NCBI RefSeq assembly: GCF_009827595.1
Contig: NZ_WTYT01000006.1
Span: 293,366-357,365 of the forward strand
Reading direction: 5' to 3'
Origin: Altericroceibacterium endophyticum
Lineage (GTDB): Bacteria; Pseudomonadota; Alphaproteobacteria; Sphingomonadales; Sphingomonadaceae
DNA length: 64,000 nucleotides
The notes below the pieces were generated by a model. The model had not been told where the DNA came from, made no database searches, and saw nothing but the letters and a program-made list of their open reading frames with translations. Positions 27,333-35,883 of this stretch are shown here, one piece after another (positions within the stretch are counted from its first letter, which is position 1; every line of letters begins with the position of its first letter). The position numbers and the translations under genes were made by a program.

Positions 27333-28598
27333 TTAATAAACCCCGCCGGGCTTCGTCTCAGGCTTGGCGGGGGCATTCAGCCGGCGGAACAGCCGGCCCT
27401 TTTCGCTATAGAGCACGAGCAGCAGAGCCAGCACACTGCAAATCAGCAGGGCAATAGCGAAAGGCCGCGCTGTGCCGTCATAGCTTTGCCCGATGAAGAG
27501 CCCGACAACCGCCGCGCCAAAGGTGCGGAAGAAGCTCTGGATCGAACTCGCAGCCCCCGCAATATGCGCGAAAGGCTGCATTGCAATGGACCCGAAATTG
27601 GCCCCCAGAAAACCGAGCAGCGCCAGATTCGTCGCCATCAGCGGCAGGAAATAGACGATGTCGCCATCATGCCGGAATGCCGCCAAGACCTGCAGCGCGC
27701 TGACCGCGATGAAGGCCAGCACGCCGGTATGCGAAACACGCCGCGCGCCAAAGCGTTCGACGATCCGCGAATTGACGAGGTTGGACAGAACCATCATCGC
27801 CGCGGTGCCGCCAAACACGATCGGGAACCACGTGCCCATGCCAAAATGTTCGCCGATCAATTGCTGCGAAGAATTCACATAGCCAAAGACCGCACCGATC
27901 AGCAGACTGGTGCCCAGGACATAGCCGATTGCCGAACGGTTGAGCAGCGCATGGGTCATGTTACGCATCACCACGGGCAATTCGATCATTTGGCGATCAA
28001 GCGGGTCGAGCGTTTCCGGCAGACGCTTCCAGGCCCAGAAACCAGCCATCCCCGCCATCGCTGCCAACACCACGAAAATCCAGCGCCAACCGGCAAAGGT
28101 CAGCACAGCCTGCCCCAAGCTCGGGGCCAGCACCGGCACCACAATAAATACCGCGCCGACCAGCGAAAGCAGGCGCGCCATCTGGTCACCTTCATAGCGA
28201 TCCCGAATGATCGTCGCAGGAAGGACCATCAGGCCAGCACTGAGAACACCCTGCAGCGCGCGAATAACCAGAAGCAGCGTGAAATCGTGGATGAGCGCGA
28301 TAACCAGCGACAGGAGCGCGTAGGAAGTGATGCAGAACATCGCCACTGATCGACGCCCGAATCTGTCCGCGAAGGAACCCGGCAGCAAGGCGCCGACGCC
28401 CGATGAGAGGAGAAAAACAGCGACCACCAATTGCCGCTGATTGCCTTCAGCAACACCCAGTTCGCGGGCCATTTCGTCCAGTGCGGGCAGCATAGCGTCA
28501 ATCGCCAGCGCCTGCAGCGACATCATGAATGCGGTCAGGGCAACCAGCTCACGCTGCCCGATAACGCGCTTATTTTTGGGGATCGCGAGATTACTCAT
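27333..28598 (-). CDS. MFS drug efflux transporter, Bcr/CflA type
   Basis: A 421-residue inner-membrane transporter with 12 hydrophobic spans. The MFS motif after span 2 is GSFADRFGRRSVAMF and the antiporter-type stretch LMVLPATIIRDRYEG follows, both as in Bcr/CflA (DHA1) pumps. The N-terminus (LAIDAMLPALDEMARELGV) is also typical. Substrates are not predictable. It converges with the carboxylase gene, 16 bp apart, and diverges from dinB. Confidence 0.92.
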   Translation of the reverse strand: MSNLAIPKNKRVIGQRELVALTAFMMSLQALAIDAMLPALDEMARELGVAEGNQRQLVVAVFLLSSGVGALLPGSFADRFGRRSVAMFCITSYALLSLVIALIHDFTLLLVIRALQGVLSAGLMVLPATIIRDRYEGDQMARLLSLVGAVFIVVPVLAPSLGQAVLTFAGWRWIFVVLAAMAGMAGFWAWKRLPETLDPLDRQMIELPVVMRNMTHALLNRSAIGYVLGTSLLIGAVFGYVNSSQQLIGEHFGMGTWFPIVFGGTAAMMVLSNLVNSRIVERFGARRVSHTGVLAFIAVSALQVLAAFRHDGDIVYFLPLMATNLALLGFLGANFGSIAMQPFAHIAGAASSIQSFFRTFGAAVVGLFIGQSYDGTARPFAIALLICSVLALLLVLYSEKGRLFRRLNAPAKPETKPGGVY

Positions 28599-28712
28599 GC
28601 TTCGCCCCTAGCCCGGTGTCTGCCGTGAAGAAACGGAAATATGTTGGCAACACTGACAAATTCCGTTGTCTTTCTATTCAAACGTGCAAGCTGGACCGCT
28701 AGATTGCCTGTC

Positions 28713-29843
28713 ATGGAGACTCCCATCCCTTCCTCTCCTCCGCCGGCGCAGGATGACGAAGCGGACGGTATGCGCAAGATCATCCATGTCGATATGGATG
28801 CTTTCTTCGCCAGCGTCGAACAGCGCGACAATCCCGACCTGCGCGGCAAACCGGTTGCAGTGGGCGGAGCCAGTGGCCGGGGCGTGGTGGCAGCAGCGAG
28901 CTATGAAGCGCGCAAATTCGGGGTACGCTCCGCCATGCCATCCTCCACCGCCAAGCGCCTCTGCCCCGATCTGGTCTTCTGCAAATCCAGGTTTGACACC
29001 TACCGCGAGGTTTCCGGCCAGATCCGCGAGATCTTTCGCTATTATACCCCGCTGGTCGAACCGCTCAGCCTGGATGAAGCCTATCTCGATGTGACCGATG
29101 ATCTGCGCGGCATCGGTTCGGCAACGCGGATCGCGCAATTGATCCGTCAGAATATTCGCGAGAAAACCCAGCTGACCGCCAGTGCGGGGGTGTCCTACAA
29201 CAAATTTCTGGCCAAACTGGCGAGCGATCAGAACAAGCCCGACGGCATGTGCATCATTCGCCCCGGCGATGGCGCGGCCTTCGTCCAGTCGCTGCCCGTG
29301 CGCCGCTTTCATGGTGTGGGGCCGCGCGGAGCGGAGAAGATGGCAAAACTCGGCATTGAAACGGGGGCCGATCTGGCGGCCCGGCCGATTGCCTTCCTGC
29401 GCGAACATTTCGGCTCTTTCGCGGATTATCTCTATCGTGCCGCGCGCGGGATAGATTTGCGCCCCGTAAAGCCGAACCGCATTCGCAAATCTATTGGCGG
29501 AGAGCGGACCTATGCGCAGGACATCCACAAGCCGCAGGATCTGCACGAGGCGATGGACGCGATCGTCGATATCGTGTGGGAAAGGATAGAGGGCCACAGC
29601 GCCCGCGGGCGCACCGTCACGTTAAAACTGAAATATAACGATTTTCAGCAGATTACCCGGGCACGCTCGGTAACGCATTGGGTGGGGGACAAGGAAGAAT
29701 TCAGCCAGCTTGGCCATGCGATATTGGCCGACTGCCTGCCGCTGCCGCTGCCGATCCGTTTGATGGGCCTGACGCTGAGCGCGCTGGAGGGCGTGGATGA
29801 ACGTCATGACGCGACGGAGGACAAACAGCTTTCGCTTCTCTGA
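28713..29843 (+). CDS. dinB: DNA polymerase IV
   Basis: A 376-residue Y-family translesion polymerase. Catalytic acidic motifs are IIHVDMDAFFASVEQRD and PLSLDEAYLDVTDDL; YNKFLAKLASDQNKPDG and the HhH-type VRRFHGVGPRGAEKM are in place. Length is normal for DinB. The C-terminus ends EDKQLSLL, a QLSLL-type beta-clamp-binding peptide. The ATG at 28713 gives a short proline-rich leader; a start at 28770 directly at the fold is also possible. No LexA-like site was recognised upstream. Confidence 0.94.
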   Translation: METPIPSSPPPAQDDEADGMRKIIHVDMDAFFASVEQRDNPDLRGKPVAVGGASGRGVVAAASYEARKFGVRSAMPSSTAKRLCPDLVFCKSRFDTYREVSGQIREIFRYYTPLVEPLSLDEAYLDVTDDLRGIGSATRIAQLIRQNIREKTQLTASAGVSYNKFLAKLASDQNKPDGMCIIRPGDGAAFVQSLPVRRFHGVGPRGAEKMAKLGIETGADLAARPIAFLREHFGSFADYLYRAARGIDLRPVKPNRIRKSIGGERTYAQDIHKPQDLHEAMDAIVDIVWERIEGHSARGRTVTLKLKYNDFQQITRARSVTHWVGDKEEFSQLGHAILADCLPLPLPIRLMGLTLSALEGVDERHDATEDKQLSLL

Positions 29844-29849
29844 GCAAGT

Positions 29850-30311
29850 TCAGCGATCCAGTAAAGCAAGCCTTTGCGCGACCAACGGACTGATTGCTTC
29901 GGGCAAATCATCGCGCGCAAAAAAGCACGCTTGCGTGAGTTCCCGCCCGTCAGCCCGCGGCACACCCTGCGCCACTCCGGTAAAGACATGAACGCGGTTG
30001 AGTGAGCCATGAAGCTGCTCCTCGCGAACCCCCAGAAATGTCAGATCGCTGACCCCGCAGCCGAGTTCTTCTTCAAATTCGCGTAAAGCGGCGATGGCAG
30101 GTTTCTCATCCGCACGGATACCGCCACCGGGCAAAGTCCAGCTGTCACTTCCGTAAGAATGGCGGACCAGCAGAACCCGGCCATAGCCATCGCGCGCAAT
30201 CATGCTCGCACCGTTCAAAACGCGTGGCCGCCAGCGCCAGAGCCGTTTGCGCAGCCCATGCGCCAGCCGCAAGGCTGCCCGGTGCAGCGGCGGCGGGATC
30301 AGGTGAAGCAT
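29850..30311 (-). CDS. NUDIX hydrolase
   Basis: A 153-residue NUDIX pyrophosphohydrolase. The Nudix box is GGGIRADEKPAIAALREFEE followed by ELG, fitting GX5EX7REUXEEXGU. Substrate is unknown. It overlaps the end of the 6-phosphogluconolactonase gene by 13 bp and converges with dinB, whose stop is 6 bp away. It is likely translated with pgl as a two-gene unit. Confidence 0.92.
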   Translation of the reverse strand: MLHLIPPPLHRAALRLAHGLRKRLWRWRPRVLNGASMIARDGYGRVLLVRHSYGSDSWTLPGGGIRADEKPAIAALREFEEELGCGVSDLTFLGVREEQLHGSLNRVHVFTGVAQGVPRADGRELTQACFFARDDLPEAISPLVAQRLALLDR

Positions 30312-30922
30312 GCCACATTCTGGGACGATGCAGCGCGCAGCAAGCGCGCGACGGGAAGATCATTCTCGCCCCGTGCCGCAGCATCGAAAACGGCAAATTT
30401 ATCGTCCCCGCGAATGACGAAGAGAATCTCATCGCTGTCGAGCAACGCCGGAAGCGTCAGCGTGATCCGGTCAAACGGCGCCTCGGGCGGCAAGGGATCA
30501 GGGGTGAGCCGGCGTACCATCTGGGGATCATCGGTCTGCGGATTGGTGTTGGGAAAGAGCGAGGCAATATGCCCGTCACTCCCCATGCCCAGCCAGACCA
30601 GCGCGAAATGAGGAACCTCCTCCATTTCGCTGAGCGTCACGACTTCTGAACCAACCGGCTCGAACAAGGCGCGGATCTTGCCGGTATTGCTGGCTGCATG
30701 ATCCTCCGGCACCACCCGGTCGTCACCCGGCCATACGACAATGCGGCTCCAGTCGAGCGGGGATTTCACCAATTCTTCAAGAATGGGGAAAGGAGTCGAT
30801 CCGCCCGGCACTGTAATTGCGACTGGCCCCTCGCCGGACTGCAACGCGACGTCCAGCCGGTGGCAAAGCCAGGTGGCGATATCGCTATTTTTCGCATTTT
30901 CGACGAGTTGGATTTCGGCCAT
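30299..30922 (-). CDS. pgl: 6-phosphogluconolactonase
   Basis: A 207-residue enzyme of the pentose phosphate and Entner-Doudoroff routes that hydrolyses 6-phosphogluconolactone. Motifs are VPGGSTPFPILEEL near the start and WLGMGSDGHIASLFPNTNPQ in the middle. ATG at 30922 is preceded by GGAG at good spacing; an ATG 12 bp upstream falls within the T-tract of the dps terminator and is less likely. zwf and edd are not in the window. Confidence 0.94.
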   Translation of the reverse strand: MAEIQLVENAKNSDIATWLCHRLDVALQSGEGPVAITVPGGSTPFPILEELVKSPLDWSRIVVWPGDDRVVPEDHAASNTGKIRALFEPVGSEVVTLSEMEEVPHFALVWLGMGSDGHIASLFPNTNPQTDDPQMVRRLTPDPLPPEAPFDRITLTLPALLDSDEILFVIRGDDKFAVFDAAARGENDLPVARLLRAASSQNVACFT

Positions 30923-30935
30923 TATCTGCTCCATG

Positions 30936-30970
30936 AAAAAGGACCGCCGCAGCATGAGCCGCAGCGGTCC
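30936..30970 (-). terminator. Rho-independent terminator after dps
   Basis: On the minus strand, GGACCGC (30970-30964) pairs with GCGGTCC (30947-30941), with further inner pairing, followed by five T (30940-30936). It lies between the dps stop and the pgl start. Confidence 0.85.
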
Positions 30971-31002
30971 GTACAGCAACACGCTTACCGTGTTTTACTG
31001 CC

Positions 31003-31464
31003 TTATTTCAATGTCTGTGTCAGGAACCAGACGCGTTCTTCGGTCTGGTCAATCCAGTCATCGACGACACCGCTGGTGGCAAAATCTTCAGCTTCTTCAG
31101 AAGCGCGTTTCACTTCCTTCAGCCGGTCGAGGACCTTCTTGTTATCATCCCGAAGTTCTTCGACCATGGCCTGCGGGGTGAGAGTGACGTCATCCTGATC
31201 TTCGATCTTGGTGGCTTTGCCCACCGACCCGATCGATGTCAGCGTATATTCGTCATTCTTGCGCACGCGTTCGCCGATATCGTCCACCTGGGCGATGATC
31301 TGCCCGGCCTGTTCGTCAAACAGCAAGTGCAGATCGCGGAAGCGCGCGCCGCTGACATGCCAGTGGAAGTTCTTGGTCTTCACATACAGCGCGAGATGAT
31401 CAGCAAGTGCCCCATTCAGCGCTTCAACCAGAGCTTTTTTCGAATTGTCACCCGTTTGGGCCAT
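31003..31464 (-). CDS. dps: Dps-family DNA-protecting ferritin-like protein
   Basis: A 153-residue Dps protein that forms iron-storing 12-mers and protects DNA in stress. The inter-subunit ferroxidase site is in KTKNFHWHVSGARFRDLHLL and FDEQAGQIIAQVDDIGERVR. Length is typical. ATG at 31464 is used rather than one 42 bp upstream, which would add a polar segment. A near-consensus EcfG element lies about 50 bp upstream and a terminator follows. Confidence 0.94.
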   Translation of the reverse strand: MAQTGDNSKKALVEALNGALADHLALYVKTKNFHWHVSGARFRDLHLLFDEQAGQIIAQVDDIGERVRKNDEYTLTSIGSVGKATKIEDQDDVTLTPQAMVEELRDDNKKVLDRLKEVKRASEEAEDFATSGVVDDWIDQTEERVWFLTQTLK

Positions 31465-31512
31465 AATTATTCCCCTATCTGATTTTACATCTTTGGATTG
31501 TTTCAATCCTTC

Positions 31513-31538
31513 AACGCGCGACAGCCTTCATCGGTTTC
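31513..31538 (-). promoter_or_regulatory. Possible EcfG-type promoter upstream of dps
   Basis: Minus strand GAAAC (31538-31534), 17 bases, CGTT (31516-31513), one mismatch from GGAAC-N17-CGTT, 48 bp before the dps start. dps is a common member of the general stress regulon in alphaproteobacteria. Confidence 0.5.
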
Positions 31539-31637
31539 AGCGAGAATAGCGCGCGAGTTAATCTAGTAAATCGATCAATGATCCAGTCCGCCGGTTGAGG
31601 AAATTTCCGTTGTAATCGTTGCATTATTTAGGCTGAG

Positions 31638-32186
31638 CTAGAGTCTGGCGAACACCACAATGGCGGCGGTGACGAAAAGACCGGCCGGAACATAGCGCAA
31701 TTTCCTGCTGGCAAAGGTCACGTCCCATTTGTCCCCCGCCAGCGCCGCCAGCATCAACACGGCAAAACTCGCAAGCACACCGCCCAGAGCTGTGGCCAGG
31801 GGGAACAGTGTCAGCGCCGCCAGTGCAAAGAGCAGGAATCGTCCCGCATCGGTGAGCAGAGACATAAACAATGCCAAGGTGATCGCACCTGCTGAACGGG
31901 TTGGTTCCTGCGGCAAGGCCGCCTTGCGCCCGAGTACCGCCTCCAGCGCAGCCAGACACAGCGCAAATATTAGCAATATCAACGCGGCCTTCCGCGTCAG
32001 TGCAGGCGACAGTGCAGTCCCTGCCCAGACCGCCACTGCCGCGCTGGTGATGCAGGCCAGCAAGGCCAGACTGGACAGCAGCGCCATGTTTGACAAACGC
32101 GCAGACAGCCGCGCCACCAAACTGGCGCTGTGTGATGGCCAGCCGGCGAGCAGGCATAGAATAAAGGCGAAGAGAAAATCACTCAT
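31638..32186 (-). CDS. Membrane protein resembling GDT1/UPF0016
   Basis: A 182-residue protein with about six hydrophobic spans arranged as two halves. The second half contains ALAGDKWDVTFASRKLRYVP, loosely like the GDT1 (UPF0016) cation/proton exchanger motif E-x-G-D-K, but the acidic residue of that motif is replaced and the first-half motif is absent. So the resemblance is weak and transport activity uncertain. The ATG at 32186 begins the first span; the longer upstream extension is not membrane-like. It diverges from the FMN glutamate-synthase-like gene. Confidence 0.6.
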   Translation of the reverse strand: MSDFLFAFILCLLAGWPSHSASLVARLSARLSNMALLSSLALLACITSAAVAVWAGTALSPALTRKAALILLIFALCLAALEAVLGRKAALPQEPTRSAGAITLALFMSLLTDAGRFLLFALAALTLFPLATALGGVLASFAVLMLAALAGDKWDVTFASRKLRYVPAGLFVTAAIVVFARL

Positions 32187-32421
32187 GCCGGTCTGTCCTG
32201 GCGGAGGAATGGGGCGGTGAAGCGACAGCAATAGGTTCGACAGCCGACTGAACTCAATCTGTTTTTCCAAGCGAACGAAACAGAGGGCCACAAGCTGCGC
32301 CCGCTGTCGCCATTTTAGGATGCCCCCGGCTGGGACAAAAAAATGCCCCCTTTTTAAACCTTTGCACAGCGCGGCCCTAGACATTACCAATCATAAAAAG
32401 AACGATACAAAGGGGTCTTCG

Positions 32422-34047
32422 ATGCTGGTGCGCGGATTGTTTGCAGATAAGGGCTGGGAAAGAAATCTGGGCCTCTGGATCCCGCTTGGACTTTTAGCCG
32501 CTATCGTGCTGCTGGGAGTGCTGGTGTCGCACCACTTTTTCTGGGGCCTCCTCCTGATCGTCCCGCTACTGCTGATCGCGCTATGGGACCTGGCGCAAAC
32601 CACCCATTCGTTGAGACGCAATTACCCGCTGACGTCGCGCTTCCGCTGGCTGTTCGAAGACCTTCGGCCCTTCCTGCGCAGCTATATCGTCGAAGGCCCG
32701 CTGGAAGGACGACCGTTTGACCGGGTCGCGCGCTCGCTGGTCTATGCCAGAGCGAAGAAACAGGAAGACGCCCACCCTTTCGGGACGGAGCTCGACGTTT
32801 ACTCGAACGAATATGAAGCGCTCTGCCATTCGACTGCGCCCAATGCCAATGCACCCAAGCGGACCCGCGTCACAGTCGGGACCGATCAATGCAGCAAACC
32901 CTACGATGCCGCCCGCCTCAACATCAGCGCGATGAGTTTTGGCGCGCTCGGCAGCCATGCGATCGAGGCGCTCAACATGGGCGCGAAGCTCGGCAATTTC
33001 TATCACGATACAGGCGAAGGGGGGCTATCCCCCTATCATCTGAAACATGGCGGCGACGTCGTCTGGGAAATTGGCTCGGGCTACTTTGGCGCGCGTGACG
33101 ATAATGGCAATTTCGACCCTGAGAGCTTCCGCGACAAGTCGCAGCACGATCAGGTGAAGATGACCGAGATCAAGCTGAGCCAGGGTGCCAAGCCCGGCCA
33201 TGGCGGCCTGCTGCCCGCAGCCAAGGTGACCGTGGAAATCGCCAATACCCGGCAGGTTCAGGCCAATAAGGATTGCCTCTCGCCGCCGGGGCACTCCGCC
33301 TTCTCCACACCGCGCGAAATGCTGGAATTCGCTGCGAAGATGCGGGAGCTCTCGGGCGGCAAGCCCGTCGGCATCAAGCTGTGCGTGGGCATGCCGCACG
33401 AGGTTTTCGCCATTTGCAAGGCCATGCTCGACAGCGGCATCACGCTCGACTTCATCGTCGTGGATGGCGGTGGCGGCGGAACCGGAGCAGCGCCGCTCGA
33501 ACTGTCGGACCATGTTGGTCTGCCGCTGCGCATCGGCCTCTATTACGTCAACAATGCGCTGATCGGCACCGGGCTGAAGGACAAGGTCAAGCTAGCCGCA
33601 TCGGAAAAGGTTTTCTCCGGCTCAGCCATCGCGATGAATGCGGCCCTGGGTGCCAATTGGTGCAATGCGGCCCGCGCCTTCATGTTCTCGCTGGGCTGCG
33701 TTCAGTCGCTGCGCTGCCATACCGGCACGTGCCCGACTGGGGTGGCGACCAGTTCGCCTGCTCGGCAGCGCGGCCTGGTGATCCCCGAAAAGGCCGAACG
33801 GGTGGCCAATTTCCAATCAAAGACGCTCGACAGCCTGCACGATATCGTCGTTGCCTGCGGTCTCGAAACGCCGGACGATTTCACGCCGCGCCATCTGCGT
33901 CAGTGGAAAAACAATGCCGAGATGATCCCGTGGTCGCAAATTGTCCATGAAGTGGAACCCGGCAAATTGCTGCATGAACCCGATGACACAGCCTTTGCAG
34001 AATATTGGCGGATGGCAAATCCCGACACGTTCAAGCCGACCTTGTGA
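32422..34047 (+). CDS. FMN-binding glutamate synthase family protein
   Basis: A 541-residue membrane-anchored protein: two N-terminal membrane spans (about 12-55), then the GltS central FMN/Fe-S domain. Key parts are PISAMSFGALG-like NISAMSFGALGSHAIEALN, DFIVVDGGGGGTGAAPLELS and the 3Fe-4S cysteines in SLGCVQSLRCHTGTCPTGVA. The glutaminase and FAD parts of true glutamate synthase are missing, so the name is a family label. It overlaps the MscS gene by one base (TGATG). A class II amidotransferase is encoded two genes downstream, which raises the possibility of a split enzyme. Confidence 0.92.
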   Translation: MLVRGLFADKGWERNLGLWIPLGLLAAIVLLGVLVSHHFFWGLLLIVPLLLIALWDLAQTTHSLRRNYPLTSRFRWLFEDLRPFLRSYIVEGPLEGRPFDRVARSLVYARAKKQEDAHPFGTELDVYSNEYEALCHSTAPNANAPKRTRVTVGTDQCSKPYDAARLNISAMSFGALGSHAIEALNMGAKLGNFYHDTGEGGLSPYHLKHGGDVVWEIGSGYFGARDDNGNFDPESFRDKSQHDQVKMTEIKLSQGAKPGHGGLLPAAKVTVEIANTRQVQANKDCLSPPGHSAFSTPREMLEFAAKMRELSGGKPVGIKLCVGMPHEVFAICKAMLDSGITLDFIVVDGGGGGTGAAPLELSDHVGLPLRIGLYYVNNALIGTGLKDKVKLAASEKVFSGSAIAMNAALGANWCNAARAFMFSLGCVQSLRCHTGTCPTGVATSSPARQRGLVIPEKAERVANFQSKTLDSLHDIVVACGLETPDDFTPRHLRQWKNNAEMIPWSQIVHEVEPGKLLHEPDDTAFAEYWRMANPDTFKPTL

Positions 34048-35015
34048 TGGCCCTGATGGTGCCAGCCACTCCGGGGCCGACGCCAACCGCCTCTTCATCC
34101 CCAGCCAGTGAAAGCGTTCCGCATGCGCTGGCTGGTTTGACGCATTATCTTGATCCCAGCCATTTCTGGGGGGCAGTCGGGCTTGGCGTGGCCTTCGTGA
34201 TGTTCGGCTTCGTGATGAGCTGGGTTGTCCGCCGGGCTCTGAGCACGCTGATCGAACATGATCCGAATGAGCGGATCGACAGGATGACGATCAGTTTTAT
34301 CCAGCATCTGGCCACCTTCATCATGTGGATCGTGCTGGCGCTGCTCTTCACGCACGTCGTTCCCTCGCTCAACAAATTGACGACGTCGCTGCTGGCCGGT
34401 GTCAGCATCGTTTCGGTGGTAATCGGGCTGGCCGCGCAATCGACGCTGGGCAATCTGGTGTCAGGCATCAGTCTGGTGATCTACAAGCCCTTTCGCAGGG
34501 GAGACCGCCTGCAATTGACCACCCCCACCGGGTTGGAGACGGGCATCGTCGAGAACCTGTCGCTTGGCTACACCGTGCTGCGGACATTCGACAATCGGCG
34601 TATCGTCCTGTCGAACGGGACCATTGCCAACCAGATCATGATCAACCTGTCTTCGGTGGACCTGCGGGTGATGATGACGCCGACAATTTCCATCGGGTAC
34701 AGTTCCGATATTGCGAAGGCGCGCGCGATCGTGCTCGAACTGGCCCACGCGCATGATGATGTCGCCGAAGTCATTGGGTGCCCGGTGGTAAATCTCGGCG
34801 CGTCGAGCGTGGACTTGTCGCTGCGGGCGTGGTGCGCCGATGCGGCGACGGCCAAGGGGGCGGAGTTCGACCTGCTGGAGCAGATCAAGACACGTTTCGA
34901 TGAGGCGGGTATCGAGATTCCCTATGCCTATCAGAACGTGGTTCTCAGCGGCGCGATCTCTGCCGACAGCGCAGGGTCGTCAACTGCCAACAAGCGGAGC
35001 GGAATGGATGTGTGA
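34047..35015 (+). CDS. MscS-type mechanosensitive channel
   Basis: A 322-residue small-conductance mechanosensitive channel. Three N-terminal spans end in the pore helix (LLAGVSIVSVVIGLAAQSTL), followed by the beta domain GNLVSGISLVIYKPFRRGDR and the soluble C-terminal domain. These channels open on hypo-osmotic shock. The start overlaps the previous stop by one base and the end overlaps the next gene by 8 bp, so it is embedded in an operon rather than stand-alone. Confidence 0.94.
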   Translation: MALMVPATPGPTPTASSSPASESVPHALAGLTHYLDPSHFWGAVGLGVAFVMFGFVMSWVVRRALSTLIEHDPNERIDRMTISFIQHLATFIMWIVLALLFTHVVPSLNKLTTSLLAGVSIVSVVIGLAAQSTLGNLVSGISLVIYKPFRRGDRLQLTTPTGLETGIVENLSLGYTVLRTFDNRRIVLSNGTIANQIMINLSSVDLRVMMTPTISIGYSSDIAKARAIVLELAHAHDDVAEVIGCPVVNLGASSVDLSLRAWCADAATAKGAEFDLLEQIKTRFDEAGIEIPYAYQNVVLSGAISADSAGSSTANKRSGMDV

Positions 35016-35814
35016 ACTGTTTGCGATGAGCGCGTCGGCCCCCCAGACGGTCCGTTACGAGCTCGACCTTTTTGCCAATGAAGGAGGCGAGCGGCATCGC
35101 AACCGCGATGGATGGGGCATTCTCTTCGCGCAGGACCGCGATGCCTATCTGTTTCGCGAACCCGATCCGGCCGCCACCAGCGAATTGTCGCGTATGGTGG
35201 TTCGCGACGCGCGCCCCTGCAAGCATCTGATGGCGCATGTCCGCCGTGCGACGGCGGGCAAGCCTGAGCTGGCCAACACCCATCCCTTCGACCGCGTGAT
35301 TGGCGGGAGACGCCACGCTTTCGCCCATAATGGGGAATTGCCGGGGCTGGAGGATCGCAGCGATACGCAGAATCTGATCGGCAAAAGGATTGGCGATACC
35401 GATTCCGAACTCGCCTTCCTGTTGTTGCTGGACAGGCTTGGCAAGGCAGAGGCCACCGAAGCCGCCGCCCGGTTCGAAATCTTCGCCGGGTTCGCCGCCG
35501 AAATGCGCGAGCTGGGAAGCGCCAACTTCCTGTTCTTCGATGGTGAGCATCTGTTCATCCATGCTGACCGGCGACGTTTCGAAACTGAAGACGGGCTGAC
35601 CGAACCGCGCGAGCCCGGGCTGAACATTCGCTCTTTCAACGCAGAAGATTGCGGGGATGGCTGGACTGCGCACGGCGCCAGTATCGCGGAAATTTCCGGT
35701 CCGCTGCACCTTTTTGCGTCGGTGCCGCTGGATTCGAAAGGCTGGCAGCCGCTGCCGCGCGGGACCGTGATGGCACTGAAAGACGGAACGATCGTTTCGC
35801 ATCGTATGAGCTGA
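35008..35814 (+). CDS. Class II glutamine amidotransferase (YafJ-like)
   Basis: A 268-residue Ntn-hydrolase domain with catalytic Cys2 after removal of Met (MCELFAMSA). Typical parts are HRNRDGWGILFAQ, CKHLMAHVRRATAGKP, NTHPFDRVIGG and AFAHNGELPG. Matches YafJ/GATase_4 proteins of unknown acceptor. It has no synthetase domain of its own. It overlaps the MscS gene by 8 bp, so it is co-translated with the FMN protein and the channel. Confidence 0.93.
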   Translation: MCELFAMSASAPQTVRYELDLFANEGGERHRNRDGWGILFAQDRDAYLFREPDPAATSELSRMVVRDARPCKHLMAHVRRATAGKPELANTHPFDRVIGGRRHAFAHNGELPGLEDRSDTQNLIGKRIGDTDSELAFLLLLDRLGKAEATEAAARFEIFAGFAAEMRELGSANFLFFDGEHLFIHADRRRFETEDGLTEPREPGLNIRSFNAEDCGDGWTAHGASIAEISGPLHLFASVPLDSKGWQPLPRGTVMALKDGTIVSHRMS

Positions 35815-35883
35815 TGATCACGCATCGTCCTGATGCGGCCAGTCATAATGAGATTTGAAGAATTCCCCGGTGAAAGGAAGATT

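Noticed and set aside
32187..32421. Far end of a tRNA-Gly-linked island with a repeat of the tRNA 3' end
   Set aside because: No copy of the tRNA 3' sequence was found by eye in this gap and no integrase gene is present, so no attachment site was called.
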